Origin: Fodinicurvata halophila
GTDB lineage: Bacteria; Pseudomonadota; Alphaproteobacteria; Kiloniellales; DSM-21159
Assembly (NCBI RefSeq): GCF_042651425.1
Contig: NZ_JBHSCW010000007.1
Location: forward strand, 304,312 to 368,311
DNA: 64,000 nt
Direction: 5' to 3'
In this document: positions 1-7,211 of the stretch, piece after piece
Numbering within the stretch: the first letter of the stretch is position 1
How the letters are laid out: each line of letters begins with the position of its first letter
The notes under the pieces: model-generated
Seen by the model: the letters and a program-made list of their open reading frames with translations, nothing else
The model's database searches: none
What the model was told of the DNA's origin: nothing
Translations under genes and position numbers: made by a program

Positions 1-72
1 ACAGGGCGCGTGGCCGAGCTCCTGGAAATTCTCAAGCTCCATGAGGAGGAGACTCCAGAGGTGGAGCAATAG
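1..72 (+). CDS. C-terminal end of an unidentified protein (partial)
   Basis: An open frame runs from the window edge to a TAG stop at 70-72 and encodes 23 residues ending in an acidic tail (EEETPEVEQ). The gene begins outside the window. Its high GC and amphipathic LLEILKLHEEE stretch look like real coding sequence, but there is too little to identify a family. It converges on the diguanylate cyclase gene that follows on the other strand. Confidence 0.45.
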   Translation, partial: TGRVAELLEILKLHEEETPEVEQ

Positions 73-110
73 TCGTTTCAGGGGGCGGGACAGCGCACAC
101 GCCTTGCCGA

Positions 111-1232
111 CTATCCCTGGCTAACCGGCGCATCATCCTGCAGCTTTACACAGTTGCGGCCGCTGTTCTTTGCTTCGTACAGCAGCCTGTCCGCACGGCT
201 CAGGGCGTGATCGATCGTTTCCGCCTGCTGGATCACGACACCGCCGATGCTGACGGTTGCGCTGCATGAAAAGCCGTTGAAACAGACCGCCTCCCCTTTG
301 GCGGCTTGACGAATTCGTTCAGCCACCTGCTCTCCTTCGAGGATGCCGGTTGCAGGAAGCATGATCGCAAACTCCTCGCCGCCGATCCGACCGAGGATAT
401 CGCTTTCCCGAAGCGTCCCCGTCCAGGTGCGTGCAAGATGCTTCAGCAGTTCATCCCCGCAGGCATGACCGAAGCTGTCGTTGATATTCTTGAAGTGGTC
501 GATGTCCAGGACCAGAAGGATTCCTGGAAGAGTGCCCTCGCGGCCGGCTCTGTAGATTTCCCTCTTGGTCAGCTCAAAGAAGTGACGTCGATTCCATAAC
601 CCGGTAAGGGCGTCCACACGGGCCAGGCGCTCCGTTTCTTCCTGCTGTTCTGCAAAGGCCGTCTCCAGCTTGGCGATTTGTTTCAGGCGCTTGACCCTGG
701 CGACACTGACAGTCGCATAGAGTATGGCGCCAGTCAGCAGGTATACGTTTATTATGAGTTTGTATTGAAGGGGAACGTCATGTGGCAGTAGGGCGAGGTT
801 CGGAAACACCAGGACTGAAGTCGTAGCGGCGAGTATAAACTTATATCCAGTGGTGAGCTGCACGGCTGCAATAAGTATGATGAAGATACCCGCCAAAAGC
901 CTGTCAAGATTTCCTATGGATACATATATAAGAGTAATTCCAATTAATGCAGATATAGTGCATAAAAAACTTGTTATATTGAGTATATTATAATTTTTAT
1001 ACTTCCTTGATATAAAAATAGATAAAGAAAAAATTAGTGTCAGTATTAAGTAAACTGCAAATACATATAAATTTATTTCACTGTATATATACGTTACAAG
1101 GGTAAAAAATATTAAATATAATACTATTGCAGAAGAAGATATTACATAAAGATAATGCTTTAAGGAAATAGATTGTATTTCCCTGTACCTTGTTTCCGCG
1201 TTTTCTTCTCTTCTTTTGCCTGCGCCTCCCAT
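111..1232 (-). CDS. membrane-anchored diguanylate cyclase (GGDEF)
   Basis: The protein has 373 residues. Residues about 25-180 form five or six hydrophobic membrane segments and residues about 205-365 a GGDEF domain. The active-site motif is GGEEF, preceded five residues earlier by RESD, the RxxD product-inhibition site of diguanylate cyclases. The substrate-binding region LDIDHFKNINDSFGH is complete. It should therefore make cyclic di-GMP from GTP and be feedback inhibited. No EAL domain is present. The membrane half (about 850-1200) is very AT-rich and uses AT-ending codons, whereas the catalytic half is GC-rich like the rest of the window; this suggests the sensor half has another origin. 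The input signal is unknown. Confidence 0.93.
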   Translation of the reverse strand: MGGAGKRREENAETRYREIQSISLKHYLYVISSSAIVLYLIFFTLVTYIYSEINLYVFAVYLILTLIFSLSIFISRKYKNYNILNITSFLCTISALIGITLIYVSIGNLDRLLAGIFIILIAAVQLTTGYKFILAATTSVLVFPNLALLPHDVPLQYKLIINVYLLTGAILYATVSVARVKRLKQIAKLETAFAEQQEETERLARVDALTGLWNRRHFFELTKREIYRAGREGTLPGILLVLDIDHFKNINDSFGHACGDELLKHLARTWTGTLRESDILGRIGGEEFAIMLPATGILEGEQVAERIRQAAKGEAVCFNGFSCSATVSIGGVVIQQAETIDHALSRADRLLYEAKNSGRNCVKLQDDAPVSQG

Positions 1233-1337
1233 AATTCCATGATATTATATTTCGGAAGCTGCTAGAAGAGTCATTTTCAGACAAAATTATGGCAGCTTAG
1301 GGTCTGTGATCTCCTTGATAAAGGTAAGCTTTGAAGT

Positions 1338-1790
1338 TTACCTGCAGTGCAGGGAAGGAAACCGCAGCGCTGTCACTATGAACATACCTAAAAGAGCCAG
1401 GAGTTTACCCGTTTCCGCTATTGCGTAGAGCATGTGGTGATTTGAGGGAGTCGGTATCTCGCCAGCGATGATGGTGCGAACGCGCTCGTTCAGTTCCGGC
1501 AGCAGCCAGAAGGTTTCGAGTGCCAGCAGGATGATCACCAGGCCCAGCAACAAGGACCACCTGCGCGGAAAGCCGGAAACCAGCGCCACAACGGCGGAAA
1601 TCAGAACCATCACCCATTCCACACGGTTGAACAGGGCGAATGTCACCCGTCCGACGTCCAGGGCAACCGGCAGGTCAAGCGATGGGGCCTGGAACTTGAC
1701 CGGTGTGGCGAGAAAGGAAACCCCGACCAGAAGGCCAATCCAGAAGACTGGCAGGACCAGCCGGGCAAGTGCGCTCCAGGAAGACTTCAT
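1338..1790 (-). CDS. small four-helix membrane protein (DUF4149-like)
   Basis: The protein has 150 residues with four hydrophobic segments (about 8-28, 45-70, 78-97 and 122-142). The opening FWIGLLVGVSFLATPVKF resembles the DUF4149-type family of small inner-membrane proteins of unknown function. It lies five bases downstream of another small membrane protein gene on the same strand and probably belongs to the transcription unit that starts with the truncated haemoglobin gene. No catalytic motif is visible. Confidence 0.65.
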   Translation of the reverse strand: MKSSWSALARLVLPVFWIGLLVGVSFLATPVKFQAPSLDLPVALDVGRVTFALFNRVEWVMVLISAVVALVSGFPRRWSLLLGLVIILLALETFWLLPELNERVRTIIAGEIPTPSNHHMLYAIAETGKLLALLGMFIVTALRFPSLHCR

Positions 1791-1795
1791 TCCGC

Positions 1796-2206
1796 CTAGC
1801 TTCCGCGCACCAAGGCCAGCACCACCGCCATGCCCGTTCCGGCCAAGGCCAGTGCGATGGGGATGATCGCCACTTGAACGAGGGCTCCGCGGCCGCTGAC
1901 GGGACCGGTGAAGATGTCCATGCGGCCCTTCAGGTAGGTGAGGAAGCCCTTGTGCACAGGCTCCCGATCACGCTGGAGTCCTATCAGGATGGCGGAGAGT
2001 CCGAAGTACATTCCAAAGAAGGCCGTGCTGATCGTCACCATCCAGGCGCTTTGCGGATCTCCGGCGAAAACCGACCAGAAGGCGACGATCAACCACAGCC
2101 ACGCAATAATCACCACCCGGAAAAATCCTGGGTGAAGTTCGCGCGACGCCTGGTCCCTAGACGAGGAGGTATCGTGCCTGTCTCGAAGGGGAACAGTCAT
2201 GCTCAA
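1796..2206 (-). CDS. small membrane protein of the NO-response cluster
   Basis: The protein has 136 residues: a charged N-terminal tail and three hydrophobic segments (about 28-48, 55-75 and 108-132). I do not recognise the family. Its first codons overlap the last codon of the ferredoxin gene by four bases, a layout typical of translational coupling, so it is probably made together with the ferredoxin and the truncated haemoglobin. A role in electron transfer or NO handling at the membrane is inferred only from that context. Confidence 0.6.
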   Translation of the reverse strand: MSMTVPLRDRHDTSSSRDQASRELHPGFFRVVIIAWLWLIVAFWSVFAGDPQSAWMVTISTAFFGMYFGLSAILIGLQRDREPVHKGFLTYLKGRMDIFTGPVSGRGALVQVAIIPIALALAGTGMAVVLALVRGS

Positions 2207-2541
2207 TCTCCCTCTCCGGGGTCCTCGCTGAACTGTGCGGGGTACTTGTCAGGAACGCCGTCCCACTCAGCCGCATCCGTCGGCGGGTCCTTCTTCATGA
2301 AGATGTTGGGCCACTTCTCGGCATACTCGGCGTTGAACTTGACCCATCCTTCCATGCCGGGATCGCTGTCCGGATGGATGGCTTCGGGCGGGCATTCCGG
2401 TTCGCAGACGCCGCAGTCGATGCACTGGCTGGGCGAGATCACCAGCATGTTTTCGCCTTCGTAGAAGCAGTCCACGGGACAGACCTCGACGCAGTCCATG
2501 TACTTGCACCTGATGCAGGCGTCCGTCACCACATAGGTCAT
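2203..2541 (-). CDS. fdxA: ferredoxin, seven-iron (3Fe-4S/4Fe-4S) FdxA type
   Basis: The protein has 112 residues, the usual FdxA length. Cysteines at 9, 12, 17, 21 and 25 and the run CIDCGVCEPECP at 40-51 give the two cluster-binding motifs. I chose ATG at 2541 because MTYVVTDACI is the conserved N-terminus and this start overlaps the haemoglobin stop codon as ATGA; a longer upstream reading is out of frame with that gene and has no family support. A small acidic electron carrier is expected in the cytoplasm. Next to a truncated haemoglobin and NsrR, it may supply electrons for NO or nitrite stress reactions (inference). Confidence 0.9.
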   Translation of the reverse strand: MTYVVTDACIRCKYMDCVEVCPVDCFYEGENMLVISPSQCIDCGVCEPECPPEAIHPDSDPGMEGWVKFNAEYAEKWPNIFMKKDPPTDAAEWDGVPDKYPAQFSEDPGEGD

Positions 2542-3008
2542 GGCCGGACCTCCTGCGCGGCGATTGCGCGCAAGGCGCCGGGGACGGCCAGGTCGGCCCG
2601 CTGGAAAACGGTAGACTTCAGGGTTTCGGTGCTCCGCTCGGCCCGATCCACGAAGGCCAGCGCCACGGTTCGTTCGCAGACCGCGAAGGCGCTTTGCCGG
2701 AAGAGCCCCAGCCAGCGGTCGAAATGGGCCGGACGGATGGTGCGTATGTTCTGATGGGCCGGTATGGGGCGGCCTCGGTAGCGGCCGGTGCCCAGCATCT
2801 CGGAAGACCAGAAGGCGCACATCCGCTCCAGGTGCGCGTCCCAGTCATGGTCGAGTTCCTCGAGAAACAGCGGACCCAGAACCGGGTCGCGACGAATCCT
2901 GCCATGGAAGTCGCGGACCAGACGCTCGATCAGCGCCTCCGTGATGGGCGTCCGGGATGTGGTCTCGGCCGGATCCTTCGCGGCAGGGCTGTCCGGATGA
3001 GGGTGCAT
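2538..3008 (-). CDS. group III truncated haemoglobin
   Basis: The protein has 156 residues. A family-like core begins near residue 22, with DPVLGPLFLEELD, HLERMCAFWSSEMLGTGRYRG and the PAHQNI segment, where His85 is the likely proximal haem ligand. HFDRWLGLF follows. This matches group III truncated haemoglobins, which bind O2 or NO in the cytoplasm and are often NO-inducible. It is first in a minus-strand operon with ferredoxin and two membrane proteins and is divergent from the NsrR-type regulator. The N-terminal 20 residues are extra and disordered-looking, so the true start could be slightly further in. Confidence 0.85.
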   Translation of the reverse strand: MHPHPDSPAAKDPAETTSRTPITEALIERLVRDFHGRIRRDPVLGPLFLEELDHDWDAHLERMCAFWSSEMLGTGRYRGRPIPAHQNIRTIRPAHFDRWLGLFRQSAFAVCERTVALAFVDRAERSTETLKSTVFQRADLAVPGALRAIAAQEVRP

Positions 3009-3026
3009 TGGAACCTCTCTTTTAAT

Positions 3027-3043
3027 AAGTATACTCTGTACTT
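3027..3043. promoter_or_regulatory. candidate NsrR operator upstream of the haemoglobin gene
   Basis: The sequence AAGTATACTCTGTACTT is an imperfect inverted repeat (AAGTA and TACTT arms). It ends 19 bases before the haemoglobin start codon and lies in the intergenic region shared with the Rrf2-type regulator. Rrf2/NsrR sites are AT-rich palindromes of this general size. Assignment to NsrR is inference. Confidence 0.4.
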
Positions 3044-3086
3044 CTTATCCTGGGACGTTATAGTGCCGTCCCGAGAAAAGCAATAG

Positions 3087-3100
3087 TTCGTATACATCTT
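3087..3100. promoter_or_regulatory. possible NsrR half-site or -10 region of nsrR
   Basis: On the minus strand this reads AAGATGTATACGAA, close to the AAGATGYATTT half-site known for NsrR of other proteobacteria. On the plus strand it contains TATACA, a good -10 hexamer, 15 bases before the nsrR start. It could be both the promoter and an autoregulatory site. Confidence 0.35.
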
Positions 3101-3111
3101 TCGGAGTCATC

Positions 3112-3582
3112 ATGCAGCTCTCTTTCTACAGCGATTATGCGCTGCGCCTGCTCATGCGCCTGGCGCTCGATCCGGAGCGCATGGTGACAATCCAGGAGGT
3201 GGCCGACGCTTATGGAATCTCGCGCAATCACCTGATGAAGATCGCCTATGAGTTGGGGCAGCACGGCCTGATCCTGACGTTCCGGGGCCGCAAGGGCGGT
3301 CTGCAGCTGGGCCGGCCCGCCGAGGACATCTCGCTGGGGGAGGTCATCCGGGCAACCGAGGAGAGCCTGGCCCTGGTCGAATGCTTCGACGCCGAGCGCA
3401 ACACCTGTGTGCTTTCGCCCTGTTGCCAGCTGAAGGGTGTCCTGCAGGAGGCTCTGCAGGCTTTCCTGGCGGTTCTGGATCGCTACAGCCTGGCTGACCT
3501 GACGCGGCAGCCAGAGTTGCTGCGTGCCTGCATGATGACGTCGGTTCAAGACAGCGAGGAGGGCCCGTCATGGCGGCCATGA
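3112..3582 (+). CDS. nsrR: Rrf2-family nitric-oxide-sensing repressor NsrR
   Basis: The protein has 156 residues. It starts MQLSFYSDYALRLLMRLA, the classic Rrf2/NsrR N-terminus, followed by a winged helix (VTIQEVADAYGISRNHLMKI). Cysteines at 91, 99 and 104/105 match the Fe-S ligand region of NsrR. NsrR represses NO-detoxification genes and is released when NO attacks the cluster. The context (truncated haemoglobin, NnrS, nitrate reductase) supports NsrR over IscR or RirA. It overlaps the nnrS start by 13 bases, so the pair is co-transcribed. Confidence 0.88.
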   Translation: MQLSFYSDYALRLLMRLALDPERMVTIQEVADAYGISRNHLMKIAYELGQHGLILTFRGRKGGLQLGRPAEDISLGEVIRATEESLALVECFDAERNTCVLSPCCQLKGVLQEALQAFLAVLDRYSLADLTRQPELLRACMMTSVQDSEEGPSWRP

Positions 3583-4787
3583 AAACCGAAGACAGCCGCC
3601 CTCTCCGGACGGCGAGCGGCTTCGCGCTATTTGCCTACGGCTTTCGGCCCTTCTTCCTGGGGGCCGGGGTCTATGCACTGCTGGCCCTTCTGATCTGGCT
3701 GCATGCCCTGAGTGGCGGAAGCTGGCCGGTCGGCTTCATGTCGGCCATGGACTGGCACGCACACGAGATGGTGTTCGGCTTCGCCGCGGCCGCCATGGCC
3801 GGATTTCTGCTGACGGCGGCGCCCAACTGGACCGGGGAAGGCGGCTATTCCGGCTGGCGCCTGGTCGTGTTGGCCCTGGTCTGGCTGGGCGGGCGGCTTG
3901 CCCTCAATCCCTACCTGCCGCTTCCACCGGCCTGGGCCGCTCTCGTCGATCTCGCATTCTTCCCGCTTCTGGTCCTGACGGTGCTGCCGGGGCTCATCCG
4001 TGCCCGCAGCCGCCGCAACGCCGTGTTCCCCGTGCTGCTCCTGGTCTTCTGGAGCGGCAACCTGCTGTTCCATCTGGAGCAGCTTGGCGCAACCCAGGCA
4101 ACCGCCCGGATGGGGATATTCCTGGCGATCAACACCCTGCTGCTGGTTCTTGCAATGCTTGGAGGCCGGATCATCCCCGCCTTCACACGCAATTATCTGA
4201 AGGCGCGCGGAACAGAGGTCTCTCTTGAGAGCCCGCGCTGGCTCGAAGTTCTGACGCTGGTCTCCCTGCTCGCCGTCCTGCTGCTGGACCTGGTCGTGGC
4301 AGGCAGCCGAGTGACCGGCTGGGCCGCCTTGATAGCCGGTTTGCTCACCGGCGCCCGCCTGGCTTGCTGGCAGGGCTGGCGGGCATGGAATGCCCCCATC
4401 GTCTGGATCCTTCATGCCGGCTTTCTTTGGGTGCCCGTCGGCCTGCTGCTGAAGGGGATGTGGCTGGTCTGGGCGATTCCTATCGCTTCGGCCTGGCTGC
4501 ACGCCATCACGATCGGAGCCTTCGCGACCATGATCCTGGCCGTCATGACCCGGGCCACGCTAGGCCATACGGGCCGGGCGATCGTGGCCGGCAAGCTGAC
4601 CGTGCTCTGTTACGTCCTGGTTCTGGGGGCGGCGCTGCTCAGGGTCCTGCTGCCGGTGTTGGATCCGGCGATCTATCAGGCCACGCTGGTCCTGTCGGGT
4701 GCCGCCTGGATCGGGGCGTTCGCTTTGTTCGTGGTGGTCTATGGCCCGTTCCTGATCCGGCCTCGTGTGGATGGACGGCCAGGATAA
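3570..4787 (+). CDS. nnrS: NnrS family haem/copper membrane protein
   Basis: The protein has 405 residues with about twelve hydrophobic segments. The N-terminal FALFAYGFRPFFLGAG and the WHAHEMVFGF motif, with histidines likely to bind haem, are hallmarks of NnrS. A second histidine-bearing part, AWLHAITIGAFATMILAVMTRATLGHTGR, lies near residues 310-335. NnrS proteins relieve nitrosative stress and are usually regulated by NO-responsive factors. The gene starts inside the nsrR end, so the repressor and NnrS are likely made together. It converges on the FNR gene with ten bases between the stops. Confidence 0.92.
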   Translation: MAAMKTEDSRPLRTASGFALFAYGFRPFFLGAGVYALLALLIWLHALSGGSWPVGFMSAMDWHAHEMVFGFAAAAMAGFLLTAAPNWTGEGGYSGWRLVVLALVWLGGRLALNPYLPLPPAWAALVDLAFFPLLVLTVLPGLIRARSRRNAVFPVLLLVFWSGNLLFHLEQLGATQATARMGIFLAINTLLLVLAMLGGRIIPAFTRNYLKARGTEVSLESPRWLEVLTLVSLLAVLLLDLVVAGSRVTGWAALIAGLLTGARLACWQGWRAWNAPIVWILHAGFLWVPVGLLLKGMWLVWAIPIASAWLHAITIGAFATMILAVMTRATLGHTGRAIVAGKLTVLCYVLVLGAALLRVLLPVLDPAIYQATLVLSGAAWIGAFALFVVVYGPFLIRPRVDGRPG

Positions 4788-4797
4788 CCCGCCGGCG

Positions 4798-5595
4798 TCA
4801 GGAATTGCCCGTGAGCTCCTGGAGCCCTTGTGGGGTCAGGATCTCGACGCTGTAGGTTTCCCGGATATCTATGATCCTGTCCTGCCGTAAGCGGGTCAGA
4901 GTGCGACTGACCGTTTCGATGGTCAGTCCCAGATAATCCGCAATATCCCCACGGGGCATGTGAAGAGTGACGATATTGTCGGTGCCCTGCCACCGATTTT
5001 GGCGCCGAAATACGTCCAGCAGGAAGGAGCTGACCCGCTCCAGCGCCGACTTTCGGCCCAACAACAGCATCTGGTCCTGTGCTGAATCCAGTTCGCGACA
5101 GGCCATCTCGAGGAGCTGCTGTCGCAAATCCGGATAGTCCCGTGCCAGGGTGTCGAGCTCATTGAGCCCGAAGAGACAATACTCGGTCTCCGTGATGGCT
5201 TCGACATTGAAGGGAAAGTTTTGACGGCGAGTCAGGCCAAGGAAATCACCGGGAAACAGAAAGCCAGTGACCTGCCGCCGTCCATCGGACATGAGGCGAC
5301 TCAGGCGAACAGCCCCGCGCGTGATGTTGCATGCGAAGTTCATGGGGGCGCCATCGTGGATCATCGTGGCGCCGGCTGGACCATGTTGGCGCCGGGCAAT
5401 GCGGTCAAGGTAACCCAGTTCGCTTATGGGTAACGAGCTGCACAGCGACTGGGATCGGACGTCACATCTATAACATCTCTCTCCGGTACAGGCCTCCCCC
5501 ATCGTTTCCGGCACAAAAGCCGGGATCGAGGACGCTGTGGCCGTACCACCATTCCTGACGCCCAGGGTGCGGACAGATCGCTGCATATCGATCAC
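4798..5595 (-). CDS. fnr: FNR-type oxygen-sensing Crp/Fnr regulator
   Basis: The protein has 265 residues. Cysteines at 36, 41, 44 and 52 plus an internal one near 89 (NFACNITRG) provide the ligand set of a [4Fe-4S] FNR. A cyclic-nucleotide-like beta barrel follows, then a helix-turn-helix at about 210-240 (RGDIADYLGLTIETVSRTL), whose ETVSR recognition helix is that of FNR/FixK proteins that bind TTGAT-N4-ATCAA. A perfect copy of that site lies upstream of the divergent narK operon, its likely target. The first codon is GTG at 5595; an in-frame ATG at 5586 is an alternative. Confidence 0.9.
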   Translation of the reverse strand: MIDMQRSVRTLGVRNGGTATASSIPAFVPETMGEACTGERCYRCDVRSQSLCSSLPISELGYLDRIARRQHGPAGATMIHDGAPMNFACNITRGAVRLSRLMSDGRRQVTGFLFPGDFLGLTRRQNFPFNVEAITETEYCLFGLNELDTLARDYPDLRQQLLEMACRELDSAQDQMLLLGRKSALERVSSFLLDVFRRQNRWQGTDNIVTLHMPRGDIADYLGLTIETVSRTLTRLRQDRIIDIRETYSVEILTPQGLQELTGNS

Positions 5596-5648
5596 TTCAT
5601 CGGCGAGTTATTCGCTCTCTCCCACCAATGGAGCGTAGAGGAAGCTAC

Positions 5649-5699
5649 AGCTGCTGTCCACAAACAAGCATATAATGTGCTTGTTTGTGGACAGCAGCT
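5649..5699. repeat. 22-bp perfect inverted repeat in the fnr-narK intergenic region
   Basis: Two 22-base arms (5649-5670 and 5678-5699) are exact reverse complements around a 7-base AT-rich centre (TATAATG). There is no T-run on either side, and the element lies between two divergent starts, so an ordinary terminator is unlikely. It ends 16 bases before the FNR box. It could be an operator, a mobile-element relic or a structured leader for a transcript from the fnr side. Confidence 0.9.
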
Positions 5700-5714
5700 A
5701 TCCTTCATGCCCGT

Positions 5715-5755
5715 TTGATTCAGATCAAGGCGTAAGCCCCGGTCTTTCCTATCCT
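5715..5755 (+). promoter_or_regulatory. FNR-activated promoter of the narK-nar operon
   Basis: TTGAT-TCAG-ATCAA at 5715-5728 is a perfect FNR box centred at 5721.5. A -10-like TATCCT lies at 5750-5755, which puts transcription start near 5763 and the box at about -41.5, the class II activator position. The narK1 start codon is 83 bases downstream of the box, with AGGAGGT at about 5790-5796 as ribosome site. Confidence 0.85.
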
Positions 5756-5810
5756 GTTCCCGATTCCCTCGCAGGAGATCGCGATTCGACAGGAGGTAAA
5801 GACCGGGTTC

Positions 5811-7211
5811 ATGGCACAGAACACCTCCACACAGGGCAGTAGAGCCCCTGAAGGACAGAGCACTGCTCTGGTGATGAGCACGACAGCCTTCACCGTATGC
5901 TTTGCCGTCTGGACCATCTTCTCCATCATCGGAATCCAAATCCGCGAGGATCTAGGCCTGAACAGCACCGAGTTCGGCCTGTTGATCGGTACACCCATCC
6001 TGACCGGCTCACTGTCACGCCTGTTCCTAGGAATCTGGGCCGAGCAGTACGGCGGGCGGCGCGTCCTGGCGCTGGTAATGCTGGCCGCGGCCTTTGCCAC
6101 CTGGGCGCTCACCTGGGCCGACAGCTATATCACCTACCTGATCGCCGCCCTGGGCGTTGGTCTGGCCGGCGGCAGTTTCGCCGTCGGGATCACCTATGTC
6201 TCCAAGTGGTATCCGCGCGAGCGCCAGGGTACGGTGCTGGGTATCTTCGGCATGGGCAATGTCGGCACGGCAGTGACCAAGTTCCTGGCCCCCTTCATCA
6301 TGGTGTCCTTCGGCTGGATGATGGTAGCGCAGCTCTGGGCCATCGTCCTGGCCGCCATGGCCGTCATCTTCTTTCTGACCACGCGCGACGAACCCCAGTT
6401 GGCCGCCAGGCGGGCCAGCAATCAGAAGCCCGATTCCTTCCTGGCCCAGCTTGAGCCGCTCAAGAACCTGCAGGTCTGGCGTTTCTCGCTCTACTACTTC
6501 TTCGTCTTCGGGGCCTTCGTGGCCCTGGCCCTCTGGTTGCCCAGCTATTACGTGAATGTCTATCAGCTGGACGTGGTCACCGCCGGCCTATTGGGGGCCG
6601 CCTATTCCGTCCCGGGTAGCTTGTTTCGCGTGCTTGGCGGCGTGCTTTCCGATCGCTGGGGCGCACGCCGGGTCATGTACCTGACCTTTCTGGTGTCCCT
6701 GGGATGCACCTTCCTCCTGTCCTATCCGGCCACCGACTATGTGGTGCATGGCATCGAGGGGCCGATCGAGTTTACGCTGGCCATAGGTTTCATCCCCTTC
6801 ACGATTCTGACCTTCATCCTGGGCTTCTTCATGTCGCTGGGGAAGGCGGCCGTCTACAAGCACATTCCCGTCTACTACCCGGATCGCGTGGGTGCCGTCG
6901 GCGGCGTCGTGGGCATGATCGGCGGTATCGGCGGGTTCGTCCTGCCGCTGGCCTTCGGTGTCATGAACGACCTGATCGGGGTCTGGACCAGCTGCTTCAT
7001 GCTGCTGTTCGCCATCATTGCCGTGGCGCTGACCTGGATGCACTTCGCCATCCGGCGCATGGAGATGCAGGAATCCCCCGAACTGGCTGGACCGAAGTAC
7101 CTGCCCGAGCTTTCAGGTAACCCGCCGCCTCCCAGTCGTGCGGCGTCCGACGGCCCGACTGCCTCCGCGACACCGACGCGCTGGTCGCGCGCCACGGGAG
7201 GCCGCTCATGA
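5811..7211 (+). CDS. narK1: nitrate/nitrite MFS transporter, NarK1-type
   Basis: The protein has 466 residues and about twelve transmembrane segments. It carries the nitrate/nitrite porter signatures GMGNVGTAVTKFLAPF (about 155-170) and GGVVGMIGGIGGFVLPLAFG (about 364-383), and the paired arginines of helices 2 and 8 (SRLFLG and FRVLGG). This form imports nitrate, probably with protons. The C-terminal tail of about 45 residues is proline-rich. It overlaps the next narK by four bases (ATGA). In several alphaproteobacteria the two carriers are one fused protein; here they are separate but coupled. Confidence 0.93.
   Translation: MAQNTSTQGSRAPEGQSTALVMSTTAFTVCFAVWTIFSIIGIQIREDLGLNSTEFGLLIGTPILTGSLSRLFLGIWAEQYGGRRVLALVMLAAAFATWALTWADSYITYLIAALGVGLAGGSFAVGITYVSKWYPRERQGTVLGIFGMGNVGTAVTKFLAPFIMVSFGWMMVAQLWAIVLAAMAVIFFLTTRDEPQLAARRASNQKPDSFLAQLEPLKNLQVWRFSLYYFFVFGAFVALALWLPSYYVNVYQLDVVTAGLLGAAYSVPGSLFRVLGGVLSDRWGARRVMYLTFLVSLGCTFLLSYPATDYVVHGIEGPIEFTLAIGFIPFTILTFILGFFMSLGKAAVYKHIPVYYPDRVGAVGGVVGMIGGIGGFVLPLAFGVMNDLIGVWTSCFMLLFAIIAVALTWMHFAIRRMEMQESPELAGPKYLPELSGNPPPPSRAASDGPTASATPTRWSRATGGRS

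Noticed and set aside
5649..5699. Inverted repeat considered as a Rho-independent terminator
   Set aside because: It lies between divergent starts with no T-run, so no transcript would need to end there.
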